Shown: positions 51,721-60,968, counted from the stretch's first letter. The stretch: DNA of 64,000 bases from a bacterium (GCA_028821235.1 JAPPGV010000081.1:1-64000); one strand, 5' to 3'. Made by a program: numbers and translations. Notes: generated by a model from the letters alone, not told the origin.

Positions 51721-52959
51721 ATGCGGGAGGCTTTCGGGGTCCTGAGCACGGACTGGAAGGAAGGCATCAACTGGGACGCGGTCCGCAAGTGGCGGTTGGC
51801 GCGGGCCCACGAGGCCATGAAGCGCCACGGCCTGGGCGCCATGCTCCTCTTCTACGACGAGAACATGCGCTACGTGTCGTCCACGCTCACCCCGGGGTGG
51901 AACCGCCTCAAGCCCGGACTCCGTTACGTGGTGCTGATAAGGGACCGGCCTCCGATCGTCTACGAGCAGGGTGACATCGGATTCCATCTGGAAGTACACA
52001 GTCCGTGGATCCCCAAGGAGAACATCCGGTACTCCTACGCCTGGATAAAGGGCGCGGTGGGCCCTGCCTCCACCCAGCAGGTCGACAAGTTCACTCGGTC
52101 CCTCATCAGCGATCTCGAGGCGGCCGGAGTCAAGGACGAGCCTCTGGGAGTCGACTTCATCGACATCAACCTGGTACAGGCCTTCGAGCGGCACGGGATC
52201 GAATGGACCGACGGAATGAGCCCGATGATGGAGGCCCGCGCCATCAAGAGCCCCGACGAGGTCAAGGCGTTCTCCATGGTGGGTTCGATCTGCGACTACA
52301 TCCACTACGAGATCACCAACTTCATCAAGCCGGGAATGACCGAGAACCAGGTGGCGGCATTCGGGTTCGAGAAGCTGTACTCCATTCCGGGCATGGAGGA
52401 CGTGGAAGACGTGATCGTGTCGTCCGGTCCCAATGCCTGGCCCAACTGGCGGAACTTCTCGGACCGGATGATCCGTCCCGGAGAACTGGTCATCGTCGAC
52501 CTCGCCGCCCTCACCTGGAACGGGTTCAAGAGTTGCGTGTACCGGACCTACTGCGTGGGGGGCAGGCCGACCGCCGAGATGCAGCGGGTCTACGACGAGG
52601 CTCACGGATGGCTCTGGGATTCCATCGAGGCCACGGGACCGGGTGTCACCACCGCAGACGTCGCCTCCAAGTGGCCGAGCGCGCAGGAGGCCTGGGGATA
52701 CGAGGAGGAAGACCAGGCTGCCGCCAACCTCTGGGGGCACGGGCTGGGCCTGGCCCAGTACGACCCACCGGTGATCTCACGCATCTGGTCGCTGGACCAT
52801 CCCGTCGAGATCCAACCGGGCATGACCTTCGCCCTGGAAACCCAGCACGGAAAGCTCCACGAGTTCGGCGTTCGTCTGGAGGAGATGCTCTACGTGACGG
52901 AGACCGGAATCGAGATGGTCTCCACCTACAAGTCTCACGAGATCATCGTCGTGGACTGA
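51721..52959 (+). CDS. M24 family (creatinase/Xaa-Pro-like) protein
   Basis: A 412-residue M24 protein starting with ATG after an AGAGAAGAGGA site. The catalytic domain keeps the first Asp (VIVDLAAL), His (GHGLGLAQYD), and both Glu (ALETQ, RLEEM), but the second metal Asp is replaced in KSCVYRTY. It is thus intermediate between true metallopeptidases and metal-free creatinase types. It resembles the protein at 55628 strongly in these motifs (SCVYRTY versus SCYYRTF, GHGLGL in both). It is followed 2 bp later by the PEP-utilising gene, with which it should be co-transcribed. Confidence 0.85.
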   Translation: MREAFGVLSTDWKEGINWDAVRKWRLARAHEAMKRHGLGAMLLFYDENMRYVSSTLTPGWNRLKPGLRYVVLIRDRPPIVYEQGDIGFHLEVHSPWIPKENIRYSYAWIKGAVGPASTQQVDKFTRSLISDLEAAGVKDEPLGVDFIDINLVQAFERHGIEWTDGMSPMMEARAIKSPDEVKAFSMVGSICDYIHYEITNFIKPGMTENQVAAFGFEKLYSIPGMEDVEDVIVSSGPNAWPNWRNFSDRMIRPGELVIVDLAALTWNGFKSCVYRTYCVGGRPTAEMQRVYDEAHGWLWDSIEATGPGVTTADVASKWPSAQEAWGYEEEDQAAANLWGHGLGLAQYDPPVISRIWSLDHPVEIQPGMTFALETQHGKLHEFGVRLEEMLYVTETGIEMVSTYKSHEIIVVD

Positions 52960-52961
52960 CC

Positions 52962-54653
52962 ATGCCCCGGGCAGCCCGGTTGGTGTGGCTCGACGACGCC
53001 GAGGCAAGGAACGCCGCTCTGGTCGGCGCCAAGGCAGCCCGGCTTGCAGAGGCTCGGAGGCAGGGCTTGCCGGTTCTCGACGGTTTCGTGGTGCCGGTGG
53101 CTGCGTCCGCCGCCGCCGTCGGAAAAGGGGTTGCCGTGCTCGGGTCCCGGCGCAACTCCGGAGCAGCCCGAACCGCCGTCTTCGGCCACGGGGCCGCAAG
53201 CCTCGCCTCGGAACTTGCCTCGGCCGCCGGGAAGGTGGGAGAGAGCCTGGTGGTGCGATCCTCCAGCCGCGCCGAGGCCGAGGGGATCTGGGCTGGCGCC
53301 TTCGCAACCTATGTGGGCCTCCGACCCGACGAGGTGGCCGTCGGGGTGATCGGGTGCTGGGCATCCATCTTCAACCCGGAGGCCTTGAGGAGGGCGGAGA
53401 TCGCCGGCATGGAGCCGGGCGACATCGGGATGGGGGTCCTCGTACAGCCTGAACTGGCGCCCGCCTGCGGCGGGACCGCCACGGCGGGAGAGACGGGCAA
53501 GGTCACGGTGGTGGTGACGCCGGGACACCCGGGAGCCATCCGCGCCGGCCGGCAGCCGGGCGAGGTGGCGGTGGTAGCCGGAGACGGCACGGTCCAAGCC
53601 GGGGACGGCTCCCGGTGGAACTCCGACCTGGGCCGCGTCGCCCTCCTGGCGCGGCAGGCGAGCGAGCGACTGGGTTGTCGCCACATCGAGTGGGCGAAGG
53701 GCTGGAACGGCGACATCTACCTGCTCCAGGCACAGCCGGCGGCTCGCGTCCGAGAGGGGGCCGTTACGCCGCCGGCGCCCCGACCGTTGGGAGGAGGAGA
53801 CCCGTACCTCCGCCGCCTGGTCCGGATGATGGTCCGCTATCCGGGCCCGGTGGGCGAACGCTGGGTCTGGCCATGGGCGATCGGCATCGATCTCCCTGAT
53901 CCCATCGCTGATGAGGGCGCGTCCAGAGCCCCTGCGGAGATTGCCGCCGACCTACGCCGGGGTGCGGCCGCACTCACAGCACAACGCTGGAGTGGGATCG
54001 GGAGCGACGCTCCCATGGAACGAGCCTGGTCAGCCCTCGGCCGGGGTGATCCGTCGTCGCTCCTAGACCTCATCCAGCGCTCCGGACCGGTCGATCCTGC
54101 CGAGGCGGCGTCACAGGTCCGGAGGCTGGCGGAACTGGCAGTGTCCCTCACCGGCACGGGAGTGATCCCGTCTCCGGGGTGGATGTGGTATGTGGACCCC
54201 GGCACCCTTGACGAACCGGAACGCGGGCCGGAAGGACTGAGCGGGCGGATCGGTCTCTCCCGATGGGACCCGTTCATCTACGGCGTCGCCGTTTCCCAGG
54301 GCAACAGCATCTCCGGCCGTCCTGCGGCATCGGGATGGGGCGCGGGGCGCCTCATATCCGTCCGAACCGCAGACGATGCCGCCCGGCTCAGCCCAAGGAG
54401 CGTGATCGCGGCACGCCAACCCATCGGCAATCTGGCGCCCCTGCTATGGAATGCGGCGGGTCTCATCACCTCCGACGGCGGTCCCGGCGCCCATCTCTTC
54501 GAAGTCGCTGAGTGGCTCGGGGTCCCTGCCGTGTGCGGGGCGGACATCGAAGCGTGGGCCGAGGCTGGATCCCGATGTTCGGGTCGGGAAGAGGATCTGG
54601 TCGTGGCTGTGGACGGAAGCCGCGGTCGCGTGCACGCACTTCCGGCCTCTTGA
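52962..54653 (+). CDS. PEP-utilising phosphotransferase-like protein (PEP synthase/PPDK-related)
   Basis: A 563-residue two-domain protein. Residues about 1-260 are a PPDK_N-type ATP-grasp domain: KAARLAEARRQGLPVLDGFVVP at the start, LVVRSSSRAEAEGIWAG, and HIEWAKGWNGDIYLLQAQP closing the fold. The C-terminus has a mobile phosphohistidine domain, TSDGGPGAHLFEVAEWLGVPAVCG, with His about 510. The large PEP-binding barrel of PEP synthase is missing, so it resembles the compact rifampin-phosphotransferase-type layout, where an ATP-derived phosphate passes to an acceptor through His. The middle (about 290-470) is unassigned. The acceptor is unknown. It lies 2 bp after the M24 gene. Confidence 0.8.
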   Translation: MPRAARLVWLDDAEARNAALVGAKAARLAEARRQGLPVLDGFVVPVAASAAAVGKGVAVLGSRRNSGAARTAVFGHGAASLASELASAAGKVGESLVVRSSSRAEAEGIWAGAFATYVGLRPDEVAVGVIGCWASIFNPEALRRAEIAGMEPGDIGMGVLVQPELAPACGGTATAGETGKVTVVVTPGHPGAIRAGRQPGEVAVVAGDGTVQAGDGSRWNSDLGRVALLARQASERLGCRHIEWAKGWNGDIYLLQAQPAARVREGAVTPPAPRPLGGGDPYLRRLVRMMVRYPGPVGERWVWPWAIGIDLPDPIADEGASRAPAEIAADLRRGAAALTAQRWSGIGSDAPMERAWSALGRGDPSSLLDLIQRSGPVDPAEAASQVRRLAELAVSLTGTGVIPSPGWMWYVDPGTLDEPERGPEGLSGRIGLSRWDPFIYGVAVSQGNSISGRPAASGWGAGRLISVRTADDAARLSPRSVIAARQPIGNLAPLLWNAAGLITSDGGPGAHLFEVAEWLGVPAVCGADIEAWAEAGSRCSGREEDLVVAVDGSRGRVHALPAS

Positions 54654-54756
54654 GCAGACGCCGCCGTTCGAGCGTGACCACCAACCGGTAGGCTGGAAAC
54701 CCGAGCCGGCAATCGCGCCGGCTAGCTCACCACACCGACCCGACGACGGGAGAAGG

Positions 54757-55647
54757 ATGCCGGCTATCGATGCGGTCCGTTCCATGCTCTTCGCCCCTGG
54801 GGACCGCCCGGATCTGATCATCAAGGCCGCGAGGTCGGACGCTGACGCGGTGATCGTCGACCTGGAGGATGCTGTGGCCGCCGGCGCCAAGGACGCCGCC
54901 CGCGCCAACCTCGCCGCCTGGCCCGGGCCCGACAGCGCCCTCCCCCACTTCGTTCGCATCAACGGCTTCGGCTCGGAGGCGATGTGGAAGGACCTGGTGG
55001 CCGCCGTAGAGGCAGGAGCCGAAGGCGTGATCATTCCAAAGGCCGCCAACAGGGAGGTCATGCTCAAGGCGTGCGGCGCCCTGAGCGGGCTGGAGGCAGC
55101 AGCCGGACGGCCTGAGGGCTCGATCACCCTCATACCGATGATCGAGACCGCGCAGGGAGTGCTGAACGCGGTCGAGATCCTGGATGGCTGCCGGCGCGTC
55201 CAGGCGGTCATGTTCGGTAGCGGCGAGCAGGGCGACCTGGTGGCCGATCTCGGAGTGGAGTGGGAACCGGCGGGAACGGGCCTGGCCTATGCCCGATCCC
55301 GCGTGCTCCTCGCCGCGAGAGCAGCCGGCATCCCGCATCCGATAGACGGCGTGTTCATGGACTACCGCGATCAGGAGGCGCTACGCACCGAGAGTCGGCT
55401 GGCCCGCCGCTCGGGGTACGTAGCCAAACTCGCCATCCATCCCGCTCAGGTGGAGGTGATCAACGAGGTCTTCACGCCCACTCCCGACGAGGTAGCCCGC
55501 CATCGTGCGGCCCTGGAGGCGTTCGACCGGGCCGAAGCAGAGGGGACGGGCTCGGTGGCCGTCGACGGCCGGATGGTGGATCGCGCAGTGGCCAGGACAG
55601 CCCGAGCAGTCCTAGCCCGGGCGCGCTCTAGTAGTCGATTACCGTGA
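54757..55647 (+). CDS. HpcH/HpaI aldolase/citrate lyase family protein (CitE-like)
   Basis: A 296-residue TIM-barrel lyase beginning MPAIDAVRSMLFAPGDRPDLI, typical of CitE and malyl-CoA lyase-like enzymes. Metal ligands are probably Glu in VDLEDAV and Glu in PMIETAQG plus Asp in the GEQGDLVADL segment (Mg2+ site). It would cleave or condense a 3-hydroxy(di)acid CoA ester. There is no CoA transferase beside it, so it may be a stand-alone thioesterase or lyase like CitE-like stand-alone proteins. A TAGGCT hexamer at 54689-54694 and a GGAGAAGG site precede the ATG. The end overlaps the convergent M24 gene by 20 bp. Confidence 0.85.
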   Translation: MPAIDAVRSMLFAPGDRPDLIIKAARSDADAVIVDLEDAVAAGAKDAARANLAAWPGPDSALPHFVRINGFGSEAMWKDLVAAVEAGAEGVIIPKAANREVMLKACGALSGLEAAAGRPEGSITLIPMIETAQGVLNAVEILDGCRRVQAVMFGSGEQGDLVADLGVEWEPAGTGLAYARSRVLLAARAAGIPHPIDGVFMDYRDQEALRTESRLARRSGYVAKLAIHPAQVEVINEVFTPTPDEVARHRAALEAFDRAEAEGTGSVAVDGRMVDRAVARTARAVLARARSSSRLP

Positions 55648-56899
55648 TATCGTCCACCGGCCAGCGGGTGAGGACTTCGGCGCCCTTCTCCCGGACCACG
55701 ATCATCTCCTCCACCCGCATCCCGTAACGGCCGTCGGGCTCCTGGGTCTCGACGGCCATCGTCATCCCCTCCAGGATCTCGATCGGGTGATCCACCGAGA
55801 TCCCCCTCCAGATCAGGGGACGTTCGTAGAGTTGGAGCCCCAGACCATGCGCCCACTGGTTCGTGGTCATCTGCCAATAGTGCTCGGCCCCGTACCAGTC
55901 CATGCGCTCGCCCTCACGGTCAGGGAAGTGCATCGCCACCTCACCGGTGGTCACGCCGGGGCGGATGGCCTCGATCACGTCATACATCCAATCCCGCGCC
56001 CGCCGGTACGCATCATGGGAACGCTGCTTCGGCTTCCCGATGGAGAAGGTGCGGTAGTAGCACGACCGGTAGCCCTGGAAGGTGGCGCTGTAGAAGTCGG
56101 CGTACATGATGTCGCCGGGGCGAAGGATCCGGTCGGTGGTGTTCGCCTGATGCTTGGGCCAGGTGTTGGGACCACTGGTCAGGTATCCGCCCTCCACGGT
56201 GCCGCCCCTCCGCAGGATGGCCTCCACGGCTGCGCCCCAGACCTCCTGCTCCGGAACGCCGGGCTCGGCCGCCTTCTTGATGGCCATGAACCCGGCCTCG
56301 CAGATCGCCGATAGCACCCGAAGGCACTCGACCTCGTCACGGGTCTTGGTCTGGCGGGCGGTATGGAGAGCGTCCGCCGCGCCTGCGCGGATGTCGAGCC
56401 CCCGCTCGCTCAGCTTGGCCGCCAACCCCGGCTGGGTGGAGTCGATCCCGACCGGATCCCGATGGACGCCGTAATCGTGGGCCGCCTCGACGATGAGGTC
56501 CGCCATCGTGTCGGCCAGGAACTCCCGAGCCGAGGGAGACCCGCTGGCGCGCGGAACGTTGCCCAGACCGGGTGCGGCATAGCGGATGTCCGGCAGCCAT
56601 GGACAGTTGGCCCGCTCGTTGCTGGCGTGGTCGGCGGTGTCCCAGTGCACCACATCCCCGCCGGCGGTCAGGAAGCTGTAGTGATCGGCCCCCGAACCTC
56701 CCAGCATGGCCAACCCTGTCACGTAGCGGATGTTGGGGTCGTCCAGCAGCAGCACAGAACCCAACCCTGCCTCGGCGATATGCTGCTGTGCCCGTGCCTT
56801 GCGCTCATCGCGCATGCGGGCCATGTTGATCCGCTCCTCCCAATCGACCGCCATGGTCCCGAGGGTGCCTTCCATGTATGTCGGCTCGTACAGGCTCAT
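55628..56899 (-). CDS. M24 family (creatinase/Xaa-Pro-like) protein
   Basis: A 423-residue M24 protein. As in the paralogue at 51721, the second metal Asp is replaced (RSCYYRTFS), whereas the first Asp (YADFYS), the His (HGLGLQLYERP) and both Glu (AVETQ, RVEEM) are kept. N-terminal creatinase domain about 1-170. A peptidase, ectoine-hydrolase or amidinohydrolase activity are all possible. It heads the 3' end of the minus-strand operon, 23 bp downstream of the E2 acyltransferase gene. Its 3' end overlaps that of the convergent CitE-like gene by 20 bp. Confidence 0.85.
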   Translation of the reverse strand: MSLYEPTYMEGTLGTMAVDWEERINMARMRDERKARAQQHIAEAGLGSVLLLDDPNIRYVTGLAMLGGSGADHYSFLTAGGDVVHWDTADHASNERANCPWLPDIRYAAPGLGNVPRASGSPSAREFLADTMADLIVEAAHDYGVHRDPVGIDSTQPGLAAKLSERGLDIRAGAADALHTARQTKTRDEVECLRVLSAICEAGFMAIKKAAEPGVPEQEVWGAAVEAILRRGGTVEGGYLTSGPNTWPKHQANTTDRILRPGDIMYADFYSATFQGYRSCYYRTFSIGKPKQRSHDAYRRARDWMYDVIEAIRPGVTTGEVAMHFPDREGERMDWYGAEHYWQMTTNQWAHGLGLQLYERPLIWRGISVDHPIEILEGMTMAVETQEPDGRYGMRVEEMIVVREKGAEVLTRWPVDDITVIDY

Positions 56900-56922
56900 C
56901 GTGTCCCCTCCTTGCAGGTCGG

Positions 56923-58080
56923 TCAGTTTCCGGTTCGGTCCGGAGGCCCGAGGTGCGCGACGAGGGCGGCAAGGAACTTGGCGCCCTCCATCCCGTCGAA
57001 GACCCGGTGATCCCCGGTCAGCGTGAGCCGCACCGTCGGCGCCGCCACCAGCATCCCCTCAACCACTACCGGTCTGGGCTTCACGGCGCCCACGGCCAGG
57101 ATGCCGGCCTCCGGGGGGTTGATGAGAGCCGCGAACTCGTCAATCCCGGCGGCGCCCAGATTCGACACCGTGAAGGTGCCCCCCTCGAGGTCCCCGGGGC
57201 GCAGCCGTCCCTGACGGGCCGCCTGCTCGACGCGGCGGCGTTCGACTGCTGTCCGCTCCAGCGACAACGCGGCGGCGTCCGCGATGACAGGCACCAGCAG
57301 TCCGTCATCGACCGCGACGGCTAACCCGAGATTGACGACAGGGTGAACCCGGACCGAGGGTGGATCGGCCTCGACCCAGCCGGCGTTTACGGATGGAACC
57401 TCGGTCAGGGCCTGGGCGGTCGCCCACAGCAATAGGTCCGTATAGGTCGCCTTCGGCCTTCCGGCGGCCTGATCCGGCATCTCGATGACAACCTCGCGCA
57501 CGAGCCTGAACTGCGGAATCGCCGCTGATCTGGTCATACGCGCGGCAATCGACCGGCGCATTGCAGACAGCGGACCGGGCTCCCCGGCCTGAGCCTGCGC
57601 TGCCTCGTGCGCCTTCATCACATCGGCTTCGGTGACCCTCCCACCGGGTCCTGTCCCTTCCACACCGGCGGGGTCGAGGCCGAGTTCCGCCGCCCGGCGG
57701 CGGGCCAACGGTGAAACCGGCTTCCGCCGCGACCTCCCGGCCGCCGGGCGCGAGGGCCGCGCGCCCATTGAGCGCGTCTCGCGAGCCCCATCCGGCGCGG
57801 GACTCTCGGGCGGTGCCGAGTCGAGCGAGGGCGGTTGCGAGGAGGGATCGTCCGCTATCCACGCGATGGGCGCTCCGGTAGCAGCGGTAGCCTGCGTTTC
57901 CAGGAGGATGGCAACCAGATACCCGCCGACGGGGGACTCGAAAGCCACCTCGGCCTTGTCCGTCTCGATGACCGCCAGGAGTTCGCCCTCCTCGACCCGG
58001 TCGCCCAGAGACTTGAGCCACTCCACGAGGACGCCCTCGCTCATGTCCTGGCCCAGCCGGGGCATCTTCACCAGCCGCAT
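56923..58080 (-). CDS. 2-oxo acid dehydrogenase E2-like dihydrolipoamide acyltransferase
   Basis: A 385-residue three-domain protein. Lipoyl domain about 2-78 with the modified Lys in ETDKAEVAFESP (about 43). Then an Ala/Pro/Arg-rich linker and an E1/E3-binding domain about 120-160 (SPLARRRAAELGLD, GTGPGGRVTEADV). The catalytic domain from about 175 to 385 ends with GDHRVFDGMEGAKFL, retaining the active-site His and Asp. It is full length but has no E1 or E3 gene within the window, so its partner complex must be encoded elsewhere, or it works as a stand-alone acyltransferase. The neighbouring SDRs and transaminase suggest a specialised oxoacid or acetoin-like substrate. Confidence 0.9.
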   Translation of the reverse strand: MRLVKMPRLGQDMSEGVLVEWLKSLGDRVEEGELLAVIETDKAEVAFESPVGGYLVAILLETQATAATGAPIAWIADDPSSQPPSLDSAPPESPAPDGARETRSMGARPSRPAAGRSRRKPVSPLARRRAAELGLDPAGVEGTGPGGRVTEADVMKAHEAAQAQAGEPGPLSAMRRSIAARMTRSAAIPQFRLVREVVIEMPDQAAGRPKATYTDLLLWATAQALTEVPSVNAGWVEADPPSVRVHPVVNLGLAVAVDDGLLVPVIADAAALSLERTAVERRRVEQAARQGRLRPGDLEGGTFTVSNLGAAGIDEFAALINPPEAGILAVGAVKPRPVVVEGMLVAAPTVRLTLTGDHRVFDGMEGAKFLAALVAHLGPPDRTGN

Positions 58081-58112
58081 GGTCTCCCTCCCCGTCCCAT
58101 CAAGCCTTGCAC

Positions 58113-58868
58113 TTAGTGCAGCGTCCAGCCGCCGTCGGCGGTGACCACGGCGCCGGTCACGTAGCTGGCCTCATCGGAGACCAGGAACGCGATGACCGAT
58201 GCGATTTCCTCCGGTAGAGCGTGGCGGCCCATCGGCGTACCCGAGAGCATCTCCCGCCATCGGTCGGGGTCGTCCCGCCGCAGATCGGCATTCATCCCGG
58301 TAGCGGTGGCCCCCGGCGCCACCGCATTCACCCGGATCCCGTATGGAGCGGTCTCGAATGCGGCGGAGCGGGTCAGCATGGTGACGGCGCCCTTGGAGGC
58401 GGTGTAAGCGGCGTGTCCGGCAATGGGCAACACCGCCTCGATGGACCCCACGTTCGCGATCGCCCCCCGGATGCCTCCTTCGATCATGGAGGCCACCACG
58501 TCCCGCGCCAGCCGGAAGGGTGCCTTGAGGTTGATGTCGATGGTGAGATCCCAGGTCTCCCGCGAGTGCTCCAGGATCGGCTGGCGAATGAGTATCGCGG
58601 CCGCGTTGACCAGGATGTCGATGCGCCGGTCCCAGTGCCGCAGTGCGGTTTGCACCACCTCGGTACAGGCCTGCGCCAGGCTCAGGTCGGCGGTGAGGGC
58701 AACGTGCGATCCGCCAAGGCTCGCAAGCAGGTCGGCCAGGCCCGCTTCGTCCCGGTCAACACACAGCAGGTTGGCGCCGTCACCGGCCAACCGGTTGGCG
58801 GTGGCCCTTCCGATGCCGGATGCGGCGCCGGTGACGATGGCGTTCTTACCCGAGAAGCGCCCGGTCAT
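58113..58868 (-). CDS. SDR family oxidoreductase
   Basis: A 251-residue classical short-chain dehydrogenase with TGAASGIGRAT, NAAA in place of the usual NNAG, Ser in VGSIEA and YTASKGA as the Tyr/Lys pair. The C-terminal SYVTGAVVTADGGWTL is standard. Asp in VDRDEAG predicts NAD(H) binding. It lies 32 bp upstream of the E2 gene and overlaps the next SDR gene by 4 bp. Substrate unknown. Confidence 0.88.
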   Translation of the reverse strand: MTGRFSGKNAIVTGAASGIGRATANRLAGDGANLLCVDRDEAGLADLLASLGGSHVALTADLSLAQACTEVVQTALRHWDRRIDILVNAAAILIRQPILEHSRETWDLTIDINLKAPFRLARDVVASMIEGGIRGAIANVGSIEAVLPIAGHAAYTASKGAVTMLTRSAAFETAPYGIRVNAVAPGATATGMNADLRRDDPDRWREMLSGTPMGRHALPEEIASVIAFLVSDEASYVTGAVVTADGGWTLH

Positions 58869-59614
58869 AGCAGCATGTACCCCCCGTCCGCATAGACGGA
58901 CGTGCCCGTCACGTAGGAGGCGTCATCGCTGAGGAGGAAGGAGACACACGTTCCGATTTCCTGTGGCTCCCCCAGGCGGCCGATGGGAATCAGCTTCGGA
59001 GCTTCCCGCCGGTAGATGTCCGGCGTCATCTCGGTGTCCACCGAACCGGGGCTGACCGCGTTTACCCGGATACCGAAGGGACCCAGTTCCAATGCCAGGA
59101 CCTTGGTTACCGACAGAAGGCCTCCTTTCGAGGAGGCATAGGGAACCTGGTCGGGATAGGCGATGGTGTCCTCGGCCGAACTGATGTTGACGATCGCCCC
59201 GGTCAAGGCGTTCCGGACCCAGTAGCTCGCCACCTCTTGGCACAGGAAGAAGACAGCCGTGAGGTTGGTCTCGATCATGTCATCGAGGTTGCGGTCGGGC
59301 TGGTCCCAGAAGGGAACGAAGATGTTGAGCGCCGCGTTGTTGACCAACCCGTCGATCCGGCCGAAGCTGTCGAGGGCCGAGCGTAGAAGCAGGGACGGTG
59401 TACCGGGGTCCTTCAGGTCGGCCACCACCACCGTCCCCGAACTCCCGGCCTCTTCGACCAGTTCCCTGGTTCGCTCCAGGTCTGCGCCGGTGCGGGACGT
59501 GACGACCAACCGGTATCCGCGCTCGGCGAGGGTGACGGCGATCCCCCTTCCGATCCCCCCGCCTGCTCCGGTGACGATGGCGACCGGTGCGTCGGAGGAA
59601 GGCCCGGCGCCCAT
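58865..59614 (-). CDS. SDR family oxidoreductase
   Basis: A 249-residue short-chain dehydrogenase: TGAGGGIGRGI, NNAAL, Ser in VNISSAED and YASSKGGL as catalytic residues. The Thr-Ser-Arg after the second strand (VVTSRTG) suggests NADP(H). The start MGAGPSSDAP at 59614 is preferred to one 40 codons earlier because it gives a TGATG overlap of 1 bp with the stop of the transaminase gene. It forms a coupled pair with the SDR at 58113 and together they may process the transaminase product. Confidence 0.88.
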   Translation of the reverse strand: MGAGPSSDAPVAIVTGAGGGIGRGIAVTLAERGYRLVVTSRTGADLERTRELVEEAGSSGTVVVADLKDPGTPSLLLRSALDSFGRIDGLVNNAALNIFVPFWDQPDRNLDDMIETNLTAVFFLCQEVASYWVRNALTGAIVNISSAEDTIAYPDQVPYASSKGGLLSVTKVLALELGPFGIRVNAVSPGSVDTEMTPDIYRREAPKLIPIGRLGEPQEIGTCVSFLLSDDASYVTGTSVYADGGYMLL

Positions 59615-60966
59615 CAGGAGACCATTCCCATCACGGTGTCGAGCACCTCGGCGAGGCGATCGACATCCGCCTCGGTGTGACCGTAGGACACCACACCGGG
59701 GTGGACGGGCGGCCACAGCACACCATGCGCGCACAGGCCGAGCAGGACCGCGGCCGTCAGGACCGGGTCGCCGGCCAGCACCTCCCGCCGGTTGCTGGGA
59801 GGCGTCTCGGTGAAGTGCAGCTGGAAGATCGAGCCGAAGCCGGTCATGTGTCCCACTCCGTGGGAGTCGAGAACCTCCTGGAGGGTGCTGATCAGCCGGG
59901 CGCCGAGATGGTCGACGTGTTCCAGGACCGGCTCGCGCTCCAGCACATCCAGGACCGCCATCCCGGCCGCCAGGGACACGGGATTACCGGTGAAGGTACC
60001 CGAATGGAAGATGTGGGTGCCCCCGGCCTGCGCCGAGGGGCCGAGTACCGCCTCCATGATGTCGGCCCGGCCTCCCATCGCCGAGAGGGGCAGCCCGCCG
60101 CCGATGGCCTTCCCGAGACACGACAGATCCGGCGTGACGCCCAGGTACTCGGGCGCGCCGCCGACGCCGAGGCGCAGGCCGGTGACGACCTCGTCGAAGA
60201 TCAAGACGATCCCGTGTCTCGTGGTGAGTTCGCGCACCGCCGCGGCAAACCGGCGATCCGCCACCACCGCCCCGCCGGTGGAGAACGCCACCGGCTCCAT
60301 CACCACCGCGGCCAGTTCGCCCGCGTGCGCCTCGATCAGGGCGGCGGCGTTCTTCGCGTCGTTGTAGGGAAGCAGTAGGACCTCGTCCGCGATGCGGGGT
60401 GGAACGCCGGCCGAGTCCATGACCGGTCGGGGACGGCGCGCCGAGCCCGCCACCTGCCGAGACCCCGAAGAAACCAGGAAATAGTCGTCCGAGCCGTGGA
60501 AGTTGCCCTCGAACTTGCCGTAGCGGGTCTTTCCGGTGAAAGCTCGCGCCGCCCGGAGCGCCGTCCGGACCGCTTCCGACCCGGTGTTGGCGAACCGGAG
60601 GCGCTCCAGGTAGGGCATGAGGCTCCGCAGCCGCTCCGCGAACCGTGCCTCGACCGGTGTGGGGGCCAGGACGGTTGCCAGCCGCCCGATCTGTTGCCTG
60701 ACCGCTCGCACTACCTCCGGATGGCAATGCCCGAGGAGTGACGACCCGGCGCCCATGAGGTAGTCGGCGTAGTCGTTCCCGTCGACATCGGTCACGTGCC
60801 CGCCCCGGCCGCCCGACAGGACCACCGGATAGGGCTCGTAGAACTTGGCGGCGCCCGACACCCCCATGGGGAGGACGCCGCCGCTCTCCCGCCAGGAGAC
60901 GCTCGAACCCGGGGTCCGTTCGCGGTACAGCGCCTCGACCTTCCGGCGGAAGGGCTCGATGTCCAT
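59614..60966 (-). CDS. Class III aminotransferase (glutamate-1-semialdehyde aminomutase-like)
   Basis: A 450-residue PLP enzyme. GAGSSLLGHCHPEVV near the N-terminus, the FANTGSEAVRTALRAAR segment, LIFDEVVTGLRLG (PLP Asp) and LGKAIGGGLPL with the PLP-binding Lys match GSA aminomutase-like transaminases. It moves an amino group between or within substrates carrying terminal amines; being in a catabolic operon and not near haem genes, it is unlikely to serve haem biosynthesis. ATG at 60966 is just 2 bp after the TAG of hydantoinase B (TAG-TG-ATG); a GTG at 60969 overlapping the stop is also possible. Confidence 0.88.
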   Translation of the reverse strand: MDIEPFRRKVEALYRERTPGSSVSWRESGGVLPMGVSGAAKFYEPYPVVLSGGRGGHVTDVDGNDYADYLMGAGSSLLGHCHPEVVRAVRQQIGRLATVLAPTPVEARFAERLRSLMPYLERLRFANTGSEAVRTALRAARAFTGKTRYGKFEGNFHGSDDYFLVSSGSRQVAGSARRPRPVMDSAGVPPRIADEVLLLPYNDAKNAAALIEAHAGELAAVVMEPVAFSTGGAVVADRRFAAAVRELTTRHGIVLIFDEVVTGLRLGVGGAPEYLGVTPDLSCLGKAIGGGLPLSAMGGRADIMEAVLGPSAQAGGTHIFHSGTFTGNPVSLAAGMAVLDVLEREPVLEHVDHLGARLISTLQEVLDSHGVGHMTGFGSIFQLHFTETPPSNRREVLAGDPVLTAAVLLGLCAHGVLWPPVHPGVVSYGHTEADVDRLAEVLDTVMGMVS

Positions 60967-60968
60967 CA

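Noticed and set aside
52005-52961. Extension of the PEP-utilising frame through the M24 gene
   Set aside because: Shadow of the M24 gene; the family N-terminus starts at 52962.
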